Assembly: GCA_037074705.1 (NCBI GenBank)
Contig: CM073591.1
Coordinates: 134,919,032-134,983,031 of the forward strand
Length of the DNA: 64,000 nt
DNA from: Zhengitettix transpicula
Lineage: Eukaryota > Arthropoda > Insecta > Orthoptera > Tetrigidae
Direction: 5' to 3'
Shown here: positions 23,000 to 36,219 of the stretch, piece after piece
How the letters are laid out: the number at the start of each line of letters is the position of its first letter
Position numbering within the stretch: the first letter of the stretch is position 1
Translations under genes and position numbers: made by a program
The notes under the pieces: generated by a model
What the model saw: only the letters and a program-made list of their open reading frames with translations
What the model was told of the DNA's origin: nothing
The model's database searches: none

Positions 23000-25055
23000 A
23001 CCAAAAGTAAAGTAGTATCAGTTGGGAATAAAGGATACCTTTGAGAATAGAAGCACGATAATTTCTTAAACAGTAGTTTTTATAATTATGTTGTAGAGTT
23101 CTGTATTGTTTTGGAATTTAAGGGTTGAAAGCGTGAAACCAATAGTGTAGAAGCCTCGGACAGATGGCGGAAGTAAAGTTGTGTGTAGATTAAATGGAAG
23201 TACTAAATAAGTTTGGGGACATTTTCCGACAATAATGAGTAAAAGCATATTGGACATACACCAAGAAAATTAGAATACGGCTTCTGAGAAAGTAATAACT
23301 AAAATAGAGAAGGTTAATTTTGGTTTCAGGAAGAAAGTGATCACAGTGTATAAATTTGTTAATTAATATTGCGGAATGTGGTTATTAGTCTTATAAGAAA
23401 AATGGAGAAACCCTTAAAAAATGTCATATGACTGATGATTAAAAATAGTGAAAATCCTGAAAAAAACGTCTAAAAAAGATAGAACAAGAATCTTTACTTC
23501 CCTACGAGGAAAAGTAATAGGTTTGAGCCGGAATATGGCTATGAGAAATGTCTCCGAAACGTCAAGGGACGCAGTAGGGATAAAAACCCCGAGAAAAGTT
23601 TCTGCAATCCATTCATCCAATATTTACTATTCCTATGCTTTCTTTCAACAATTTGTTTTATGTAAGTAATATATTTTGTCAAAAATCTAAGTATGATCTA
23701 ACTTATTCTTATTTCTCCAAAACGTCAGCTGATTAAGAAAAAAGGACAACATTTTTTTACCAACTGATAAATTAACCATTCTGGTTTCGTGATTCAATGG
23801 GCAAAAATCAACACGTTAATTAGCATTATACCATTTTTTATACATTTTATGGACACTTATGCTTACGTTTGTATGCGAAAGACGTCTGTGGGGAAATATT
23901 TCATAACTATTTTCAGAAGGGTTTTTAAGAGTGGTAGGAATCGTTTTAAAGGATTCCGATATACCTATTATAGACGAATTACTAGATTTCTGCAAGGTTT
24001 ACTAACATCAACACAGGCACTCAGATGAACTATATTCAAGGAAGTTATCGAACAAAATATCCTCATGATAAGTATATTATAATTAGTATTGACCCCAATT
24101 CATTATTTAAATATTTTACCTATTATTTGCGTTGAATAAGTAGTTCATATTACTATGCGTATTATACCACTAAAATCAATACCAAGTCAGATAAATATGT
24201 TTTTTAAGTCACACTCTTCAAAGTTTTCTTCCTCTTTTTTTTTATTAAGAATAAAGGTCTATAAGAACAAACAATATAAAAATTTGTTTTCTTTCCGTGA
24301 ACGTAATTGTGAGTACATTACCTTGCACAATATGGCTTATTGTATGAATCCATTTCAGCCGTATAGAACTCTCTGCGAAACAGAACAATGTGCTTTTACC
24401 ACACATACTGAAGTTTGTTCTCATCACAGGCTGAGATTACAACTTTGGGTTCATTCCGTACCATGAGAACTACATTTCAAAGAACTGAATAACCATGATG
24501 AGCTTTTGTTTTTTGTTGAACACAAACGTATATAGGTTAAACAAATACAAATTCTACATTAGATTACGGTTTGTCTTTGATATTCAGACAAAAATATAAA
24601 TTTTTGTTTATTAATAGAGCAGTAATTTAAATATTTAAATTCTTTGAAATAATATTATTTCAGGCAACTCTTTGTACAGCGTAATTTTACCGAAGAAATA
24701 TGAATAAATGGAACGTAAAAATGAGGACGCTAGTAATATTCATATTAAAATGTGACTGACAAGTATATATAAATATGAATATTATAAGAAATTCATGAAT
24801 ATTATACACCGTCAGAAAATTCATTGTTTAACCGAGCGGTTAGATGGATTAGATGCAATGGAGTATTCGAGTTTACTAAAATTGTATATGTAGAATATAT
24901 CCTTCATTATAGGAAGCTATAATTAGGTAGATGAAACGTTTTGCGATGTTGTTGATTTGAGGTTCTAGCAGAAAACTCATGCCTTTCTCTATCTAAACTA
25001 AATTTAGCTAACGATTTGTACAAGACACGCAAGGCTATGGACGTTTTCATTTTTC
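23000..25055. other. AT-rich interval, a weak hammerhead-like motif at 23539-23560
   Basis: No gene or element was recognised. At 23539 the plus strand reads CTATGA, GA-AATG-TC, TCC, GAAACGTC, which loosely resembles the dispersed core motif but lacks the G of CTGATGA. Overlapping frames on both strands at 23.4-23.7 kb look like chance. Confidence 0.3.
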
Positions 25056-25059
25056 GGTA

Positions 25060-25450
25060 CAGGCTGCCTGCTGTACGTATCACGGGCTAGAATAAGCTGT
25101 TAGGCGGCTATATGGGGTCCGCGGTGGACATGATTATTGGAACAACTGCGTGTATGTATCCAGTGCCGCTTGTGTTGCTCATTAAAGGGGGAATGGAGCT
25201 CATTCGAGGTCTTGTTATGAAACGATACCAGTTGTTTTGTATTGTGGAACCTGCTGCAGGCTAAGCTCAAGAATGTGTATGAGAGCTTGGGAACAGTTCA
25301 AGGAAAAATAATGGTTCTACGAGACAAAAATGAGCGATTAAGGCGATGTTTCACAGGAAACAAAAACGCCGTGATGAAATGAAATGTGTCTGACGAAAAT
25401 GAGAGGCGGCACTGAACAACCGTTACTATAATCTTGACTGGTAAAAATGT
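25060..25450. promoter_or_regulatory. GC-richer block, candidate conserved non-coding element
   Basis: The block includes GGGGTCCGCGGTGGACATGA and GTGCCGCTTGTGTTGCTCATT, with low repeat content in an AT-rich neighbourhood. A 36-bp stretch at its left edge (about 25031-25066, CTATGGACGTT core) resembles one at 58758-58793. I saw no coding frame. The regulatory role is inferred from composition. Confidence 0.25.
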
Positions 25451-25454
25451 ATTC

Positions 25455-28400
25455 TACATATTATGTCTTTAAGTGTCTGGCTTAGCAAACGTGTAAATGA
25501 ACGCGACTAGAGACGATAAAAATTTCCACAAATGTCGCCCATGTGTACACGAGAGATCTAAAAAAAAGGAACATGAATGTCGAATATTAATTTCTAACAT
25601 GGTGGTGGCTGACGACGACGGGAAGAGTCACGGATAGTGAGATATGTTATTAAACTTATGCAATATTATTAATAAAAGGGAGGATATTGTTCATCTCGCG
25701 CACAATTATAAATCAACTATAATTGTGAGCACGTGATTAAGTGAGTGCGTGTCAGGTTCGGAATATATTAGCATTCGCTTGTGTTTCAAAGACTCTACCA
25801 ATAATCTGGGTTTTATTTGTTTAGATATTATAATAATCCCCTATAATTAATATTTATTATACTATGTGAATAAAATTTAATTTTTTGTCATGCGTCGATT
25901 TATTTCAATAATATTATTTTAATTATTTAAATCCCAATTCGTCAGTCCATTCATTAATAAAAAAGCGTGTTTTCAGGTAAAATTTCGTTAGTTATTTTAC
26001 GAATTAATTTTTAGTATATTTTAACTGAATAATTCTATGTGGGAATTTAATAAATAAAGTAAGGGTCTACTTTTTGTTTGACAAGTTTTTGACTTGTCTT
26101 CATTAGGTTTTAATTTTTTATTAAAACCTTACCAATCAGAATGAGTTTCGAATGACTATTATCAAAGAGCGAAGATTTTTCCCTCTGTTTTAACTCATGG
26201 TGTGAGGTCAGGACGTTTAGAAACTTCGTGGGCTAAGGTTACTCTCATCTGTTTGGAAACTCGAGACTTATCCTCGTGGATTATTGTTCATTACAAATAG
26301 TATGATTTATTTTAAGTACTGAAATATAAGAGTAACTATATCCAATTTTTTTTTAGATCTGCATGATTTGAAGAAACTTTTACATATACGGCTGACAATC
26401 CGTTTGTAAAAAATAAAAAAACTTATATTCCCTTAAGTTCATTTGGGAAAACCGTTCCATGACATTTTTTAACTTACTGTGTTGGAAAACTGAGGATAGA
26501 TTTATTAAGAAATGTGATAATCAGGAGTTTAAATGGTTGGACTTAAAGAAAAGTAAAGAAATGCGATGAGTGATACAATCGTAAGAAGAATAAAGATAGT
26601 TTTGAACTGAAACGCAGCAGATAATACATTATCATGATGATCTCTATTTTATAAACACAAAAAGGAAATTAAGAAGACAGCATGAGAAGTAGATAAAAGC
26701 AATATATAAGCAGAGTGAAAATTTATTGATTTTTCAATTAATCTAACGCAGGTTAAAAATGTATTTAATTATGTTCGGAAATGATCACAAACGTTGCTAG
26801 GTAAATTTTTAACATATTTTTTAAGAAACATGATCTAGTTTGGAATAAATTAATTGAAAGCAGATATATTCTGTTTTGATTGTTTTAATATACCTCAGAG
26901 TGTATAATATCAACCATGAATAAACGCTTAAAATATTTGGGGGAGTTTTCAGTGTAGATTAAACAAAAATATGATCTAAAGTAGCACTTGTATTTGGTTT
27001 GTGAAAGTTATCTCCATTCTCCGGAAGCCGTTGTATCTGCATTTCAGATGCGCTGTTATAAGACTGTCGTCGTTTTGTGGGAAAGAAAAGCAACGACAAG
27101 AATATTCATGACATCTCTGGGGAAATCAAGTACTATGGCGTTGAACTGTGTACGAGATAAAGCAAACGTGCAAAGTTTATCGAAACATTTAATACTCAAA
27201 ATTATTGTAGAACAAGTTAGAAGTATCAAGTTCGTCCCGACTTTTGAAATTAAATTTTATTAAAACTAGAAAAAAAATTATTGCTTCACTAAGGGTTTTT
27301 CCTTTTATGAATCAATAGAAAGTGTTCACAGAAACTGATATATGATTTACGAAAGAATAAATAATGATTTTAGCACCAAAAATTGTCTACTTTTTTTTAG
27401 ATTAATTTAAGTAATTTCTTTTTGTGTAATATTTATTTAGTTTTAAAGCATTTAAATAGCACGTCCAGTAAGAAAAATGAAGTGACCTTCGCTGAAGTAA
27501 CAATCAACAATACTTTTGATACGTAGAGTATAATGTACAATTATTAGCTAGATTGTCCATTACAAAGTGTCTAATGAATAATAAACTTTTAGCAAAGTTT
27601 TTGAAAACTACTTTCAATTTCTCTTTCTTGCACTTATTTGAAAGATAACAGAAGGGATATTTACCTTCCAAAATATTGTATCAATATAGATATTTTTCGA
27701 TTCTCTAACGGGACAATTTGTGAAGTGCTAAAAAATTAACTCTCAACCAAATTTGATAAAAAATGATTTAAAAATCCTCTTCCGTCGAATTTCGTTTTGA
27801 GTTTTTAGATAAGCAAAATTTTCCAATATATTTTCTTTTAATGAAGTCAGTGAATTTTGCAGACTTGCTTGCGTAAGGCAAGATTTCAAATAAATATATG
27901 GCACCTAGAAAAGAAGAGAAACTCGTGAACATGAGGTCGCTTCATAGTTGCCTTGAAAGCTATGGTTACAATATATCGGCAGTGAATTACAGTTGCTAGA
28001 AATTGTCCTATTAAATAGTTGAAAATCCCGGTTTCCTTTTAGTTTACATTAGATTGAATTTTTCGTATATATATCATACCTATCTTTAAAATAAGAAAGA
28101 GAATGGCAATTGAAAAATCTAATATTGTGATTCTCTGCGAAAAGTACGTTAGGAAAGCTATTTTCGTCCATAGCCAATAGTTGTTGAATATGTTCTCCGT
28201 ACGTAAGTTGTATTGCTTGTTGCGTGCAGGAAGGGGTGCAACGTAGAAGGAAACGGGTATTTAGACTATATTGTATCAAAGCTGATTCCGCAAGAAAGTT
28301 AATGCATGATGGGAAAATAAATGTGTTGCAGAATTAATAAAACTATGGAGGTATGTAAGCACTGTTGGTTCTGTATAATAATAATATCATGAACATTTCT

Positions 28401-29900
28401 TCTGTGGAATTGATTCTCAAGATTCAGTATTCTGAATTGTCCAGTTATGCCCTTCCTGTTTCTGAGACCTTCAATGCGGCTCTGATTCTTGACAAGAGTT
28501 AACGTATGTTTTGGAATCTTTTGAGACGCGCGATTTTGGCGTACGTATTGCTGTACTGAAACTTTACAATATACGATACCATGAGGATAAACGCCGTTCT
28601 TTCAACATGCTGTCAAATTAATACTAATAATCGTTTTTTTAGGGTAGAACTAGTAGAAATAATATTAAATGATTTTAAAATTTTTATTTCGTTATCTAAA
28701 ACAACAAAGTTTTAGGTCAATCGGGGATACGTGAGTTTAAAATATTAGATTTGAAAATTATAATAATTTTCTACTTAGTGAATAAATGAAGATTTGAATT
28801 AATTTTGGACAAAAAGTTATTACTGGAAAATTTTAAAGAAATCGATCCTTTTCAACGAAAGTGAAATATAATTACTTCACATCAGTTTAAAAATCATATG
28901 ATGTCGAAATAAGATACATAGAAATATGGGTTTATGTAAAATCAGAAACCACTTGTCATTTCTTGAATTTTCAGAAATTAATGCCATATTTTATATAGTT
29001 GCACGATAAAATAGTGTTTTGAGATTTTCTTGTACATTTAGATTACACCTACCTGCATTACTTTATTTGAGCAACCAAGCAATGGTAAACATATTATATT
29101 TCCAAATACTGAACCATGTGGAGGAAAAAACACACATTAAAACCTAAATTTATATTAGGTGTGTTTATGAACTCTATTTATAATATTAATGATACTTACT
29201 CTAGTTGAGCTCTGCAGGTCCACAGGAGGCGAGCACAACAAAACAAACACATACAGCGTTATAAACAGAATATACAAATACATTGCAATGGAATTTAAGG
29301 ATGTAGGCATAGAATCTATTAAACTTGGAATTTGCACTATGGAACTAGTGTCACAAAAGGCACATGAACAATCTTATTATTTTTTAACATTGAAGAAGTC
29401 AACACATATTTTTTATTTATTCACATATATTCACATAAACACTAAAGGAGGTTTACAAATCACTGATGCTAGACAATTTTCACACTAAACGGGACATGTA
29501 ACATGTAAATATGTTTGACTACGCAATTATTATAATATACTCTATATAATTGTGAATATGTTTTGTTAGAATAGTGATTTAAAACTTCATTTTCTAATGT
29601 AATGACGATTCTTAAATTATTGAGTTTATCGTGCACTTTTCTGTTTAAGTGAAACAAATTAAGGATATTTAAAATACATTCCTGAAGTCCTAGTGTACAG
29701 TTTAGTAATACGTTATTAAATAATTAGATTGGGTAGTTATAACAGAGGATCAAAAGAGTATTAATTCTCATTTGAAACTAATAATGACGATCAAACAATA
29801 AGCAATATAGGAATTATATTACTGTAACGTTAATTATTTGTGCAATAAGAACAAATAGTATATATGCACTGTATATTTTTATACCAAGACTACTCTATTG
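25455..29900. other. AT-rich gene-free interval
   Basis: Reading both strands gave no transposon protein or exon. A hammerhead-like hairpin lies at 26076-26107. Frames such as 26988-27263 (91 codons) and 29189-29488 (99 codons) match nothing I know and have no supporting context. Confidence 0.4.
26076..26107 (-). ncRNA. hammerhead-like hairpin, core imperfect
   Basis: On the minus strand the order is CTAATGA, a 7-bp stem GACAAGT-CAAAA-ACTTGTC, then AAAC. The stem is strong and perfectly paired. The core differs from CTGATGA at one base and lacks the G of GAAAC. It is followed on the plus strand by a second small hairpin (AGGTTTTAAT / ATTAAAACCT, 26105-26129). No host element was identified. 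Confidence 0.3.
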
Positions 29901-29903
29901 TCG

Positions 29904-29905
<2 letters not shown>

Positions 29906-29955
<50 letters not shown>
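29906..29955. repeat. (TA)n microsatellite, longest in the window
   Basis: About 25 uninterrupted AT repeats. Two minus-strand frames of 88 and 133 codons cross it only because TA repeats lack stop codons in some frames. Confidence 0.95.
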
Positions 29956-29957
<2 letters not shown>

Positions 29958-30248
29958 GAACGTAATTTGGGTAAAAATTGTGTTCCAGTTTTCATTTTGT
30001 GAGAGGTGGAAAAGTAAATAGGGAAGCTCTGGAGGTTTACAGAAGTGAGAGAAATAGGTATTGGAAAATATAAATTGAAAAGGACGACAGAAATGTTGAG
30101 GCGTGTGATAACATACAAAAAAGGAAACAGAGAGAAGACAACCACCGTTTCGAATGGAATAAAACTCTGTTACCATTGAAAAGTGAATAACTAGAACACT
30201 AACAAAAACTGAACTGTGATGCGCGTGTGTTCTTACTTTGGTCTTACT

Positions 30249-30300
30249 TATTTTTTTATTTGGTTTCGTCGCGTCAATATAAAATTTATTGGCCACTTTC
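30249..30300 (-). mobile_element. LINE 3'-end fragment
   Basis: On the minus strand it reads GTGGCCAATAAATTTTATAT then TTGACGCGAC and an A-rich tail. This matches the 3' tail at 61807-61860 (GTCGCCAATGACCTTTATGT, TTGACGCGAC). No coding part was recognised, consistent with extreme 5' truncation. Confidence 0.5.
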
Positions 30301-31560
30301 GATAACTACTGCTTGAAAATATTACAATTAAATACTTAGTCTAGAAAAATAATTATAATAATTTCTGAAATTTAACTCAGATTATTCAACTAAATTGACG
30401 TAATGAGTATTGGAATTTTACTTTTCCAGGATTTCTTCTTGATAGCAACGAACTATTTTACAGACATACAACAGATGTATGATCTGCTCATTACAAGTAT
30501 CCATAACCTAAAACTTCATGCAGTCTAGGTTTTAGGAGACTGCTAATGCATTAGAGTATTTTTTGTATAGTAGAGGGATTTAGAAAAATGAATTCCTATT
30601 CTTGGGGTGTATTATTTATTTCGAATTTTCAGTATTTTGATTAATGGAAACATAATTTTCTTAATGCGAAAGAAATACAACACAACACGTAAATGAATAA
30701 CTAACATCTTTAATAAATTTAAATTATTTTCATTTTATTTATGAGTCCTTTACATTTTTATAAATAGATTAAGATGCTAATAATATAAAGTATTTGACAT
30801 TGCTATTTGTGCTGTGCTTCTAAACGAGGAAATATGTAAAATTAAATGTACGCTAAGCGTTGAGTTTATGGGAACGATATTATTATTAGGTATTTATGTA
30901 GATATTTATTTTGATAGAGGTGACTTTAATTTCTTCCGCGACAGTGTTTTCGTATCGCGACTCTCTAAGCATCACAGTAGCTGATATGCCATGTTATTTC
31001 TCCAGGGATTGCCGTTCGCAGAGTCTTCCATCTTAACGACAAGGAAGTTTGTAAGTTTAGCTGCGAAGAGACCTTCAAGGGACTCACTTTTTCTTCACGA
31101 TACGACTACAAACAGTACTTGTGCGGGAACTTGGAAAGGCTTAATTTTATAAGCAGAACTCGGATAAATTTCTAAATTTTCTCTCACAAGAGAAATTTTA
31201 GAAACAAAAACACGTTCATATGTAGGTTGCTTGCACATCACAGAATAATTACCCTCATATTTTCAGATTGAGAATAATATAAATGCTTTAAACATACAAT
31301 GGAAGTTAATATTTCATCTGTTATTGGTTATAACTGGCATGTAAATTTTTTCTGACACATTAAATATTTTTTGAACCTACTAATTAAGATCTTGGAACTT
31401 TGTACAATCAAATTAATACAAAAATTTAACATAAATTAAGAAATTTTGTATCACACAAACATTTATTGTTAAGTCTTATCTTTTTCAACTATTATTATTG
31501 TTATCCGAAGATACCTTACACACAAAGACACACAAGTACTCAGATACAAATCTAAATGAA
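30300..31560. other. AT-rich DNA, nothing recognised
   Basis: No protein remnants or repeat ends were found. A slightly GC-richer patch at 30930-31140 is unexplained. Confidence 0.4.
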
Positions 31561-31566
31561 TACCCG

Positions 31567-31568
<2 letters not shown>

Positions 31569-31603
<35 letters not shown>
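31569..31603. repeat. (TA)n microsatellite
   Basis: About 17 AT repeats immediately upstream of a Penelope terminal fragment. Confidence 0.95.
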
Positions 31604-31608
<5 letters not shown>

Positions 31609-31615
31609 TATTATA

Positions 31616-31682
31616 TAAGAAAGATAGCTAATTCAGAAAAAAAAGAATAATTTTCAATCAGTCGTAAATATTTTCATTTTTT
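31616..31682. mobile_element. folded-back Penelope terminal fragment
   Basis: The first half (AAGAAAGATAGCTAATTCAG) matches the plus orientation of 4779-4805. The second half (TTTTCAATCAGTCGTAAAT) matches the reverse complement of the segment that lies just before it in the parent (ACGTCTGATTGAAAA at 4763-4777). The parent order has therefore been rearranged by a local inversion, or two opposed insertions abut. Confidence 0.45.
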
Positions 31683-31689
31683 ATAGAAT

Positions 31690-33020
31690 TTATTGGTCGA
31701 CCTGGTTCTTTGTAATAAATATAGATTTCCCTCCGAAAGCAGTTTTTCTTGCCCTCAGACTGCCACTGAAAATATTCTATCTCACTATATCGTTAAAAGT
31801 ATTCAAGGTAATCGTAAATCTCGAATAACGTTGTCCCTGAATTACGTATAAGTTACCAAATAATATTTTCATATGGTACGTTTTCTTTATCGTTGTAGTG
31901 GGTTCATAAAAACCTTGGTGTCTTCGATTATAAGACCGGACTGAGATTAAATATATACTTACGCATCAAATACTATCAGATATAACAGACATATCTGAAA
32001 ATTAGATTATAAATTGTTTTAGCTTGCTGTTAAACTAAAGAAAATATTCCATGTTTTGTTCCTACTACCTGCTTGTTTTATTATTCAACTAGATGACTGC
32101 TCTCAGTTGCCAACTAATATCAAATTTATATTATATATAAAATGAAAGAATTGTTTCTTGGTCGAAAAATCATTCCATATTTGATTGTAAACAATATTTT
32201 TAGTTTCAAGTCTAAGAAAAAGAAATTAATTCTGGTCTTTACTTACGAAGCATAAAGTTATACACAGGAAAAATACAGTGGGCTCAAATTAACTCGACAA
32301 TATCCTCAAAGACTTGTTGGTTGTGATCGATAATAGAAGGAAAAAAATGTTTCGCCCTCTCCCTTTCTTGTTAAGATCTCTTCAATTACATCATAAATAT
32401 GTATTGTGTTCTGGGCGGTTCTATAATGTCGGGTGTGGCTAAACGGTGTTTAAATATAATCGAGAATGTCACTAATCAGCTTAGCGATTCTGCACAAATC
32501 TGAATTATTTTGGAAATATTATTCATAACCCCTTTTCACCGTGCCAAAGCTGATGGGGCTAATTGATAAATGGAATGACACTAAGCAGCTTATGAACCCC
32601 CAAAACGCAGTAATCAACAGAAAAATATTAGTCTTTTAGGACATTTTATAATTAATCCATATTAAAGTGGCTGAACTTGCCCTTAACCTCATAGTATCAT
32701 TGCCATTCTCAGTAACGGCGGAAAGTACATATTAAACATCAATCTATAAATTTTTCAAATTTTTCATCTTTACGTATTATGTCCTCTCCCAAATGCCAAA
32801 GGTGGTTGCCCTTTGACACTGTGAATGATCATCTCACCGATTTCCAACATTTTAAAAGTTAACTTGCTTATTTATGGTATTTTAATTTTAATTATTCTCA
32901 TTTCATCTCAAGCCAGAAGGAGCATCACTATTAATATTAAGTATTCCACTATTGATTCGACATCCACATCTCGAGGCGAGGTAAGTGTCTCACTATAAAA
33001 GTATTTTCTATACCAAGTTT
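31690..33020. other. AT-rich DNA, possible degraded LINE upstream region
   Basis: The interval lies directly 5' of a LINE RNase H remnant and may hold its decayed reverse transcriptase, but I could not find any RT motif such as a YADD or FADD box in any frame. Confidence 0.3.
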
Positions 33021-33029
33021 GATTTCAAC

Positions 33030-33869
33030 GAATTATCCGCCAAATTCGAAGACCACCAGCCAATTTTTACAAACTAATTAATCGCTGCAAATGGAGCAGG
33101 ATTCCCAATAGTATCAAATAACAAAATTTCAAGGTACATTCTGTGAAGCCTTCGCCATCCATAAAGCGATGGTAATGATCCAAAGCTCACCCGAAACCAG
33201 CATCGTTAATGATGGTAACAAAGAACCAATCATGAAGATCGTTAGAGAAAGATGCCACGAAATTTAAAACCTAGTTAATGAAGTAATAATTAGGCAGATT
33301 CCATCGGATGCTGTCATCAACGGCAAAAAGATCTCAGACGAAGACTCGGTTTCACGGTGCTATAGACGCTGCGTTACACTGAGACCTCAGACAACATCTC
33401 CACCCTCATGGGATCAGGAATCGACACAGAAACTACTGACTAAACTCTCCGGTATAAGAAATAACTTCTACACCCAAAAACAAACCAATTATATAATAGA
33501 AGAGATCAGATCATCGATACATGTTTACGAATAGGCCACTACAAACTAACATATGAAGACATATTATCCAAAAATACACAGACACTTTGTGAATCCCGTA
33601 ACAGCCCAATAACCAAAAAGCATAGCTTTTAAAGTAATTCAGCAGAAACTCACAGGAAGACAAACTAAAACACCTTTAACTTAAGTCATACTCATCAGTA
33701 TAAACGCATTTCACCGTACTATAAATTTAATTATCCACATAAAAACAAATTATAAACAGGAGCCCAATTAAAGACATATTTTTGCCTACATAACTGTGTG
33801 ATATAAAGAATAGCAGTCACTAAACACCGCAAAGTTGACGCGACTTTAAATAAGTAGATTAAAAAAAAA
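33030..33869 (+). mobile_element. LINE 3' portion with RNase H remnant
   Basis: Frames in the RNase H region read HQPIFTN, then after a stop IAANGAGFPIVSNNKIS, then EAFAIHKAMVMIQSSPETSI and VNDGNKEPIMKI. These align in order with the TDGS strand, the AEL/EAF helix and the TDS motif of the RNase H domain in I-superfamily LINEs. The catalytic residues are partly lost (TDGS reads TN-stop, TDS reads NDG) while the helix glutamate remains. The 3' end has the family tail TTGACGCGACTTTAAATAAG and a poly-A run at 33861-33869. It is a 5'-truncated, heavily mutated copy. Other LINE remnants in this window share the tail. Confidence 0.65.
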
Positions 33870-34050
33870 TTGTTTGATATTTCTTAACGCGTTTGAGAAT
33901 TATATTTCATGGAAAGTATACTGTTCCACAAAAATATAATTTAATAATACGTATTTAATTCATGTGTATAATTTTAATGTGAGCAGTAAAGTTTTCCCCG
34001 AAATTTTAATGAATCTATCAATTTATTTAATCCACAGACTCGAATTAAGC
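33870..34050. other. AT-rich DNA, nothing recognised
   Basis: Short AT-rich spacer with no recognisable motif. Confidence 0.4.
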
Positions 34051-34311
34051 AAAGTCATGTAAAAGCTGGAGGAACGCGAAGATCCAAGGTTGGGGGAGTT
34101 TCAGAATCAATACAATACCAATATGAATAATGGACTTGGTGATCGGCGGTCCACGCTGCAAAAATAAACAGAGCTAGTGAACGTGGATAAGCGAACATAG
34201 CTGGATGCGTTTTGTTTATCGCAGCCAAGTCGATATGCACTTCGCTTCCGACTTTACGGGGCCGCGGACTCGGATATATGTTTACTCAGTGTTATTCGCT
34301 TCCAGGTGAGT
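34050..34311 (+). other. GC-richer block ending in a consensus splice donor
   Basis: The block is richer in G+C than its flanks and ends in TTCCAG|GTGAGT at 34305/34306, a perfect metazoan 5' splice-site consensus. A short frame upstream of it starts ATGTTTACTCAG. I cannot show a promoter or a matching acceptor downstream. It could be a first exon of an unrecognised transcript or a coincidence. A 61-codon minus-strand frame across it has no homology. Confidence 0.2.
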
Positions 34312-36215
34312 CAATACTGACCTGGCAGGAATTAATTTCAATAATTATTTCACGTGCACGTATTACTTTAATCACTAATATATGTTAAACCCCAAGAGAT
34401 ACGAATCATATCAAATGTTAATATGGATTAATTAAAAAATAATATTAATGTTCTACAATAAGATGCTGTGACGGCTGTAATTGTAAGAATTTATACAGTT
34501 CGTTTCCGAGTTTAAGTTTTTGTTGTCTAAAACTAGTCACGATTATGCCGGCATAAAAAATTCTAAGCACTAACTATTAATATGTGTTACTTATCTGTCG
34601 ACATTACGTTAGGAAACGTTCAAGAAGACCACGTCGGTGGTAAGGAACGGTATTTTAATGAGATCTGATGAGTATTATGAAAACGTGCCACAGTATATCG
34701 TGAAAGCTCATAATTTGTGTGTTTGTCTTACGCTGATTAAACTTTGTGTCGTGATTGAAACGGCTTCAACGCTCAAACTTATAGTGGTTCTTTTTTTGAA
34801 TCGATAAGAAAATTTGAGAAGAACAAAAATAAATATAAATCAGCACGATTGAAAGCTGTTTTTTCATCAAAGGGTTATTACAACTGAAAAAATGTCAATA
34901 TACCAATCGAATACCCAAGTATAAATTTGAATGTAATTAATTATTTTGGGACCAATTTTCATAAATAAATGAAAAATATGTAATTAAATTCTGTACAGTG
35001 TAATTGTGAAACTGAATAAATTAATTATTAGGTATAATTTATCACTTAGTAAAATTGTTTGATTACTATTTACCATTTATATGAACTCAATTACCAACAC
35101 TGAAATACGCCGTCAGAACATATACCACTTTTATTTCAGGAAATCTGTCGCTTTTATTCATAAGTCTAAGATGTTATAGTATATACGGAGGTATATAAAA
35201 ATATAAATTTACGTACACTCTAATAGTCTGTAACATCGGCTTTCTGTGTTCTAAAGCAGATAGATGGCACCACTGTATTCACTAGGGACAGGTTACAGTG
35301 TTGTCGCTTAAAGTTCGATCTGAGCTGTTACGAAATAAACATGGCTGCGGCACTGTTCGTATGCAACACAGAAAACCAGCGTTTCATAACCCACTTTCTT
35401 TGTGATCTAAAACGAATAATCAATTCGAACCAGAAGGCAAATGAACGATTTTTGAATGAAAACACTCCGAATTTCCAACGAAAAAGAAAATAAAGCGTCA
35501 ACCCTCTACACTTTATTAGGATTCAATAGGGACAATTCCGGATGATTACATGGAAAAGACGTTTGGGGGCCTAAGGAGACAGTCGATTTGTCACTGTTCA
35601 TCAAATGAAAGAAACGGTAAATATAGGCCTACTGATCAATCGAAAACCTTTTTCCTCAGTGTGTCAGGAAGCTTACGGAACGATTCACCAAAATAAAAAA
35701 AAGTATTGACGTATTTACTCTTTTACAGAATCTCGTATTATGTATTTAATATTATATTCATTAATTTACTAGTAGATTTAAATTTGCTATTTATTGGCGA
35801 ATATTGATTTAATTATGGAGTATCAAAATTTTAATGTTCTAGTAACTCTTTTGGAGAAACAGACTGCAATTCAACAGGTACTGGGAATAAAAATTTAGAC
35901 GTGCGAATAAATAATCACAGGACGATGTTTGGAACATTAATAAAACTCTTTCTTCAGGAAGGAGGTTAATAAGCGTAAACTAAATAATTCCACATGAAAT
36001 ACAATATGTTATACCAAGTTACTAGAACTATATCGGCTGTCATCTTGTGTGTCCTAAAACAATAATTGAAAGAAGGGTGCCGCGTTTGATCACAGTGCCC
36101 AATTCATTGGTTGGGCAAAATGTTTTAGAAAACACTCCAGATTAAAAAAAACAACAGTGTAAACAGTCGGTTTCTAAATACTAAACAGTATATAAGACTA
36201 TGAAATCGGCCTAGA
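34312..36215. other. AT-rich DNA, possible mariner 5' remnant near 35341
   Basis: At 35341 a frame reads MAAALFVCNTENQRFITHFL, loosely like a mariner N-terminus (EQR then an IKFL-type motif). The spacing to the catalytic region at 36385 is too long for a simple copy, so an insertion or coincidence is possible. Nothing else was recognised. Confidence 0.25.
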
Positions 36216-36219
36216 ATGT

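Noticed and set aside
24836..24880. tRNA-like ACCGAGCGGTTAGATG with TATTCGAGTTT downstream
   Set aside because: The A box is good, but the B-box-like sequence deviates from GGTTCGANTCC outside TTCGA and no acceptor stem pairs, so neither a tRNA nor a SINE is supported.
29895..30296. 133-codon minus-strand frame, the longest in the window
   Set aside because: Its C-terminal part is a run of alternating Ile/Tyr from the (TA)n tract, and the rest has no homology; the length comes from a stop-free microsatellite.
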